Assembly (NCBI GenBank): GCA_047518265.1
Contig: JAKZRG010000018.1
Span: 59,275 to 123,274, forward strand
From: Oceanospirillum sp047518265
GTDB taxonomy: Bacteria; Pseudomonadota; Gammaproteobacteria; Pseudomonadales; Halomonadaceae
Reading direction: 5' to 3'
DNA length: 64,000 nucleotides
This document shows, piece by piece, positions 61,067 through 64,000 of the stretch (within the stretch, counting starts at the first letter, position 1; each line of letters starts with the position of its first letter). The translations under genes were made by a program, and so were the position numbers. The notes under the pieces are model-generated. The model was not told the origin of the DNA and did not search any database. It saw only the letters and a program-made list of their open reading frames with translations.

Positions 61067-62035
61067 TTATTTTTCGCTAGCCCTAACATTGCGGGCATGG
61101 AATACATAGCCAATCAGGTTCATCAATACTTGTGCGGCTAAAATGCTGGTTGATCCGGTTTGATCGTAATCCGGTGCCACTTCACACAGATCAATACCCA
61201 CAACATCGCCTTTATTAGCAACGCCTTGCAGTACTTCCATGACCTCATAGTAGGTGAATCCACCATGACTTGGAGTGCCTGTACCCGGAGCAATAGACGG
61301 GTCAAAACCATCAATATCAATCGTAATATAGTAGTTCACACCTTCGGGAATAAGCGCCAGCACACCCTCTGGGCCTAATCGACGTACATCGCGAACAGAC
61401 AGGACTGTGGAACCGGCATTTTCTGCTGCCTGATGGTCGAAGCGATTAGAGGAAGAGACATTACGAATACCTAGCTGAGTCATCCCCGTAACAAACTCTT
61501 TCTCAGAGGCACGTCGGATAGGATTACCATGACCAAAACGTACACCGTGGCGCTCATCAACAAAATCCAGATGAGCATCAATCTGAATAATATGCAAAGA
61601 CCCCTGCTCTTCAAATGCTCGAATAATAGGGGCATTCACAGAGTGATCTCCGCCGACAACAACAGGTAAAGCACCAGCCGCCAGCATTTTACGTACACCA
61701 TATTCGATATTGGCGTGACTCTTTTCTGTGTTGGTGTGCACCATATCGGCATCGCCGATATCGACAATATCAACGCCTTCAAGATACATCACATCATCTT
61801 CATGGTCGTATGCACCGCTATGACCAAAAGAGAATAGAGTCGATGCCTCACGTATGGCTCTAGGTCCCATACGAGCACCCGAACGCCACTGAGTACCACA
61901 GTCAAATGGTGCTCCCATAAAGGCAACATCTGCTTTAATGTTATCCCAATCTTCACAGGTACGACTTTTAGCAAAGGTACAAAATCCCACAAACGGCAGG
62001 TTCAGGCGCCCTTTCTCATAATTATTATCACTCAT
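61067..62035 (-). CDS. speB: Agmatinase/ureohydrolase family enzyme
   Basis: The protein has 322 residues. The binuclear Mn ligands are in GGDHSVNAPI, IDAHLDFVDE and DIDGFDPSIAPGTGTPSHGG, the standard ureohydrolase set. It releases urea from a guanidino compound. Agmatine is the default assignment, but guanidinobutyrate or guanidinopropionate are possible because the family is hard to separate by sequence. A LysR gene lies upstream on the same strand and a TRAP binding protein is divergent beyond it. ATG 62035 follows AAGGTAG. Confidence 0.9.
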   Translation of the reverse strand: MSDNNYEKGRLNLPFVGFCTFAKSRTCEDWDNIKADVAFMGAPFDCGTQWRSGARMGPRAIREASTLFSFGHSGAYDHEDDVMYLEGVDIVDIGDADMVHTNTEKSHANIEYGVRKMLAAGALPVVVGGDHSVNAPIIRAFEEQGSLHIIQIDAHLDFVDERHGVRFGHGNPIRRASEKEFVTGMTQLGIRNVSSSNRFDHQAAENAGSTVLSVRDVRRLGPEGVLALIPEGVNYYITIDIDGFDPSIAPGTGTPSHGGFTYYEVMEVLQGVANKGDVVGIDLCEVAPDYDQTGSTSILAAQVLMNLIGYVFHARNVRASEK

Positions 62036-62308
62036 TATTCATCTACCTTTTATTTTTCATTCGGTATTGATATTGGAAGCATTTATTAATGCAATGCTTG
62101 TGTACCAAGTGTCGATAGCCATCGCTTTAGTTCACTGTGAGATCAGTATTGCAGAATCAAATACATCCAAAAATATAAATTCTTGTATGTATATATCAAA
62201 AAAAATTATGAAACAGAGCAGAATGGTTCCAGCCTTAAGCCGTATTTAAGGTGGAAGAAACAGCATAAGAATGAGGGATAGAGCAAAGCAATATATTAGA
62301 AACATTCA

Positions 62309-62331
62309 CGGATTCGGCATTAACGAATCCG
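62309..62331. repeat. Inverted repeat between LysR and agmatinase genes
   Basis: CGGATTCG (62309-62316) and CGAATCCG (62324-62331) form a perfect 8-bp hairpin with a 7-base loop. It lies 47 bases after the LysR stop (minus strand) without a clear T-run. The remaining 62036-62377 has no gene. Confidence 0.5.
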
Positions 62332-62377
62332 CGTAAGATAGACAGGTATGAGGACAGGAAAATTCGTATTCCGGTAC

Positions 62378-63262
62378 TTAATCCATAACAACAGCTTTAA
62401 TATCATCAATAAAAACCTGAACAATATTCTTCGGTGCAGGGGCTGAACGTACTGCTAACTGAAAATCTGAATGCCAGTTCATTTCCAAATGATCTAATGG
62501 ACGCATTTCCCCCTTTTCGACCCATTGCTGGGCATAATGCACGGGTAAAAAGCCCATAAAGCGGCCACTGGTGATCAAAATCGCTTGGGCCTCCATATTA
62601 GAGACCGTGGCTGTATTTTTGTTTTTCTTAAAATAATGCAGATCAGACTGTTGCAGATAAGTACGAGAAGAGATGGGATAGTTTAGTAATGTATCCATGC
62701 TAATCTCTGCATCTGGCTGCTCAAACAGGGTATGACGGTGACCGATATAAAATTTATGAGCTTCTGTATAGAGGTGACGATAACTGATTGCCTCGTGTTT
62801 CTTAGAGAAAATACCGATAGCCAGATGGATATTGCCGCTTAATAATTCTCGCTCCAGGTCCTCCGGCGATAGCACCGTTAAAGAGAAGCAAACATCATTA
62901 GCACGGCTGTAAAAGCGATTGATGGCATCCGGTATAGGAAATTCCTCATTGGTCAGTGTGCTGTCAATTAGACCAACCCGTAAGACACCCGTGAGTTTAT
63001 TCCTTAACTCTCCTAAATCCGCATCAAGGTCTGAAATAGAGTTCAACATCTCCCGACACTTGTTGTATACGATCTCTCCTTTCTCCGTCAAGCTAAAACC
63101 ACTGCGCCCTCGATGACACAAACTAAAACCTAAGCGAATCTCAAAATCGCGAATATGGGTACTAATGGCAGGTTGGCTCATGCCCAATGCGACTTGCGCT
63201 CCCACAAAACCGCCATATTCCACAACGGTGCAGAATGTTTGCATATGTTTTATTGAGTGCAT
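62378..63262 (-). CDS. LysR-family transcriptional regulator
   Basis: The protein has 294 residues. The HTH region MQTFCTVVEYGGFVGAQVALGMSQPAISTHIRDFEIRLGFSLCHRGRSGFSLTEKGE is typical, followed by an effector domain (GVLRVGLIDSTLTNEEF). ATG 63262 follows GAGG by seven bases. It is divergent from a TRAP binding protein gene (63564) with 300 bases between, and upstream of the agmatinase gene on the same strand. It probably controls the TRAP system and perhaps the enzyme. Confidence 0.92.
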   Translation of the reverse strand: MHSIKHMQTFCTVVEYGGFVGAQVALGMSQPAISTHIRDFEIRLGFSLCHRGRSGFSLTEKGEIVYNKCREMLNSISDLDADLGELRNKLTGVLRVGLIDSTLTNEEFPIPDAINRFYSRANDVCFSLTVLSPEDLERELLSGNIHLAIGIFSKKHEAISYRHLYTEAHKFYIGHRHTLFEQPDAEISMDTLLNYPISSRTYLQQSDLHYFKKNKNTATVSNMEAQAILITSGRFMGFLPVHYAQQWVEKGEMRPLDHLEMNWHSDFQLAVRSAPAPKNIVQVFIDDIKAVVMD

Positions 63263-63563
63263 ATTACAACCTCATCAAGTTATCAGGCATTACCGTCTCT
63301 TATCCGTTACTAAGCACCTACGTCCTTAAAAACACTTTAAATACGCACTTTTGATGCCAAAACGCGGCTTATCTCAGTATGGACAAAGAAACCTATACGT
63401 ATAGATAACGAATAAAATGACTAAAATTCAACCAGATACTAACATCAATTTTTATAATGTATACATAGTAAATTTCATATTTTTTGATGCATTAACCTTT
63501 GCAATACTGAGGTCACTCTCAAGTCTCTTGAGCTCATCAAAATAATTACAAAGGTGAATAATC

Positions 63564-64000
63564 ATGAAAAACCTGACCGGATTACTAAAAGGTGCAACCT
63601 TATCTGCGGCACTACTTCTTAGCAGCGGTGCAGCATTGGCTGAAGAATGGAAATTTGCCATTGAAGAGATTCCAGGATCTATCATGGACGTCTATGCGCA
63701 AGAGTTTAAAAAGCGCATCGAAAGCAAAACCAATGGTGATGTTACCATCAGGATTTATCCTCTTGGCTCTCTGGGCACACCTACAGAACTTGTAGAACAG
63801 GTATCTGACGGCGTAATCCAATTCACCAATGTATCGGTGGGTAACCTTGGTACGATCGTACCGGAATCACAGCTATTTATGCTGCCTTATACCCTTCCTT
63901 CTGATAATAAAGCCACATCAGATTTCCTTAGTAGCAGTAAAACTATTTATGGCGAGCTGGATGCAGACTTTGAATCCAAAGGTTTGAAGCTACATACCAT
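63564..64000 (+). CDS. TRAP transporter binding protein (DctP family), 5' part
   Basis: The gene is cut by the window end after 145 codons. The signal peptide (GLLKGATLSAALLLSSGAALA) is followed by EEWKFAIEEIPGSIMDVYAQEFKKRIESKTNGDVTIRIYPLGSLGTPTELVEQVSDGVIQFTNVSVG, the DctP pattern. ATG 63564 follows AAGGTG. It is divergent from a LysR gene, so the rest of a TRAP operon is expected beyond the window. The ligand is unknown; a guanidino compound is worth considering because an agmatinase-family gene lies nearby (inference). The 301-base gap 63263-63563 holds no gene. Confidence 0.93.
   Translation, partial: MKNLTGLLKGATLSAALLLSSGAALAEEWKFAIEEIPGSIMDVYAQEFKKRIESKTNGDVTIRIYPLGSLGTPTELVEQVSDGVIQFTNVSVGNLGTIVPESQLFMLPYTLPSDNKATSDFLSSSKTIYGELDADFESKGLKLHT

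Overview
The window looks like a chromosome segment of a marine gammaproteobacterium, probably Oceanospirillales-like or related to pseudomonads (inference). The nfuA, metH, cysI, DUF934 neighbourhood resembles the conserved block of pseudomonads. TRAP and TAXI transporters, VolA/FadL and a helical-sensor chemoreceptor fit an aquatic heterotroph. No rRNA or tRNA gene was recognised.

Layout. Positions 1-3400 are accessory: a partial XRE regulator, orphan hypotheticals, a REP-like repeat and a decayed REP-associated (RAYT/Y1) transposase. Positions 3519-7058 hold a two-gene operon of unknown function: a 598-residue soluble-looking protein and an exported protein with one CxxCH haem site.

Positions 7615-20783 form an aromatic (lignin-monomer type) uptake and catabolism block: a LIV-type ABC transporter, a coniferyl-alcohol-dehydrogenase-like SDR, a chemoreceptor, a LysR regulator, a GlcG/HbpS-like protein and protocatechuate 4,5-dioxygenase LigAB. 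Divergent from LigAB, across a Fur-like box, lies a siderophore-interacting flavoprotein. An AraC regulator lies divergent from a cytochrome P450 (20990-22153). The P450's probable ferredoxin and ferredoxin reductase sit 19 kb away (39967-41564). Both loci carry the same 41-bp upstream element, identical at 39 of 41 positions.

Between them are an OLD/PARIS-like ATPase plus TOPRIM pair (candidate phage defence), a LysR/DoxX pair, and a second module: OsmC-like protein, second SDR, IclR regulator, TRAP transporter DctPQM and an aldehyde dehydrogenase. A palindrome of the type TGnACCnnGGTnCA recurs upstream of the IclR gene, the TRAP operon and the aldehyde dehydrogenase, which defines a likely IclR regulon. 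The SDR and OsmC genes each carry the same ~90-bp leader element 24 nt before their start codons. Together these genes could import a methoxylated aromatic alcohol, aldehyde or acid, oxidise its side chain, perhaps O-demethylate it with the P450, and cleave protocatechuate; the substrate assignment is inference.

Positions 33000-37700 contain an AraC regulator, a GDSL autotransporter esterase, an IS66 transposase remnant and a DUF2798 gene. Positions 41815-48218 contain a duplicated SnoaL-like protein, a FadL porin with VolA lysophospholipase, and an orphan TAXI binding protein. Positions 48457-57111 are core: nfuA, metH, a MATE pump, cysI and DUF934. The end has a lipoprotein, an orphan antitoxin with a wrecked toxin, DNA polymerase II, an agmatinase-family enzyme, a LysR regulator and the start of another TRAP binding protein.
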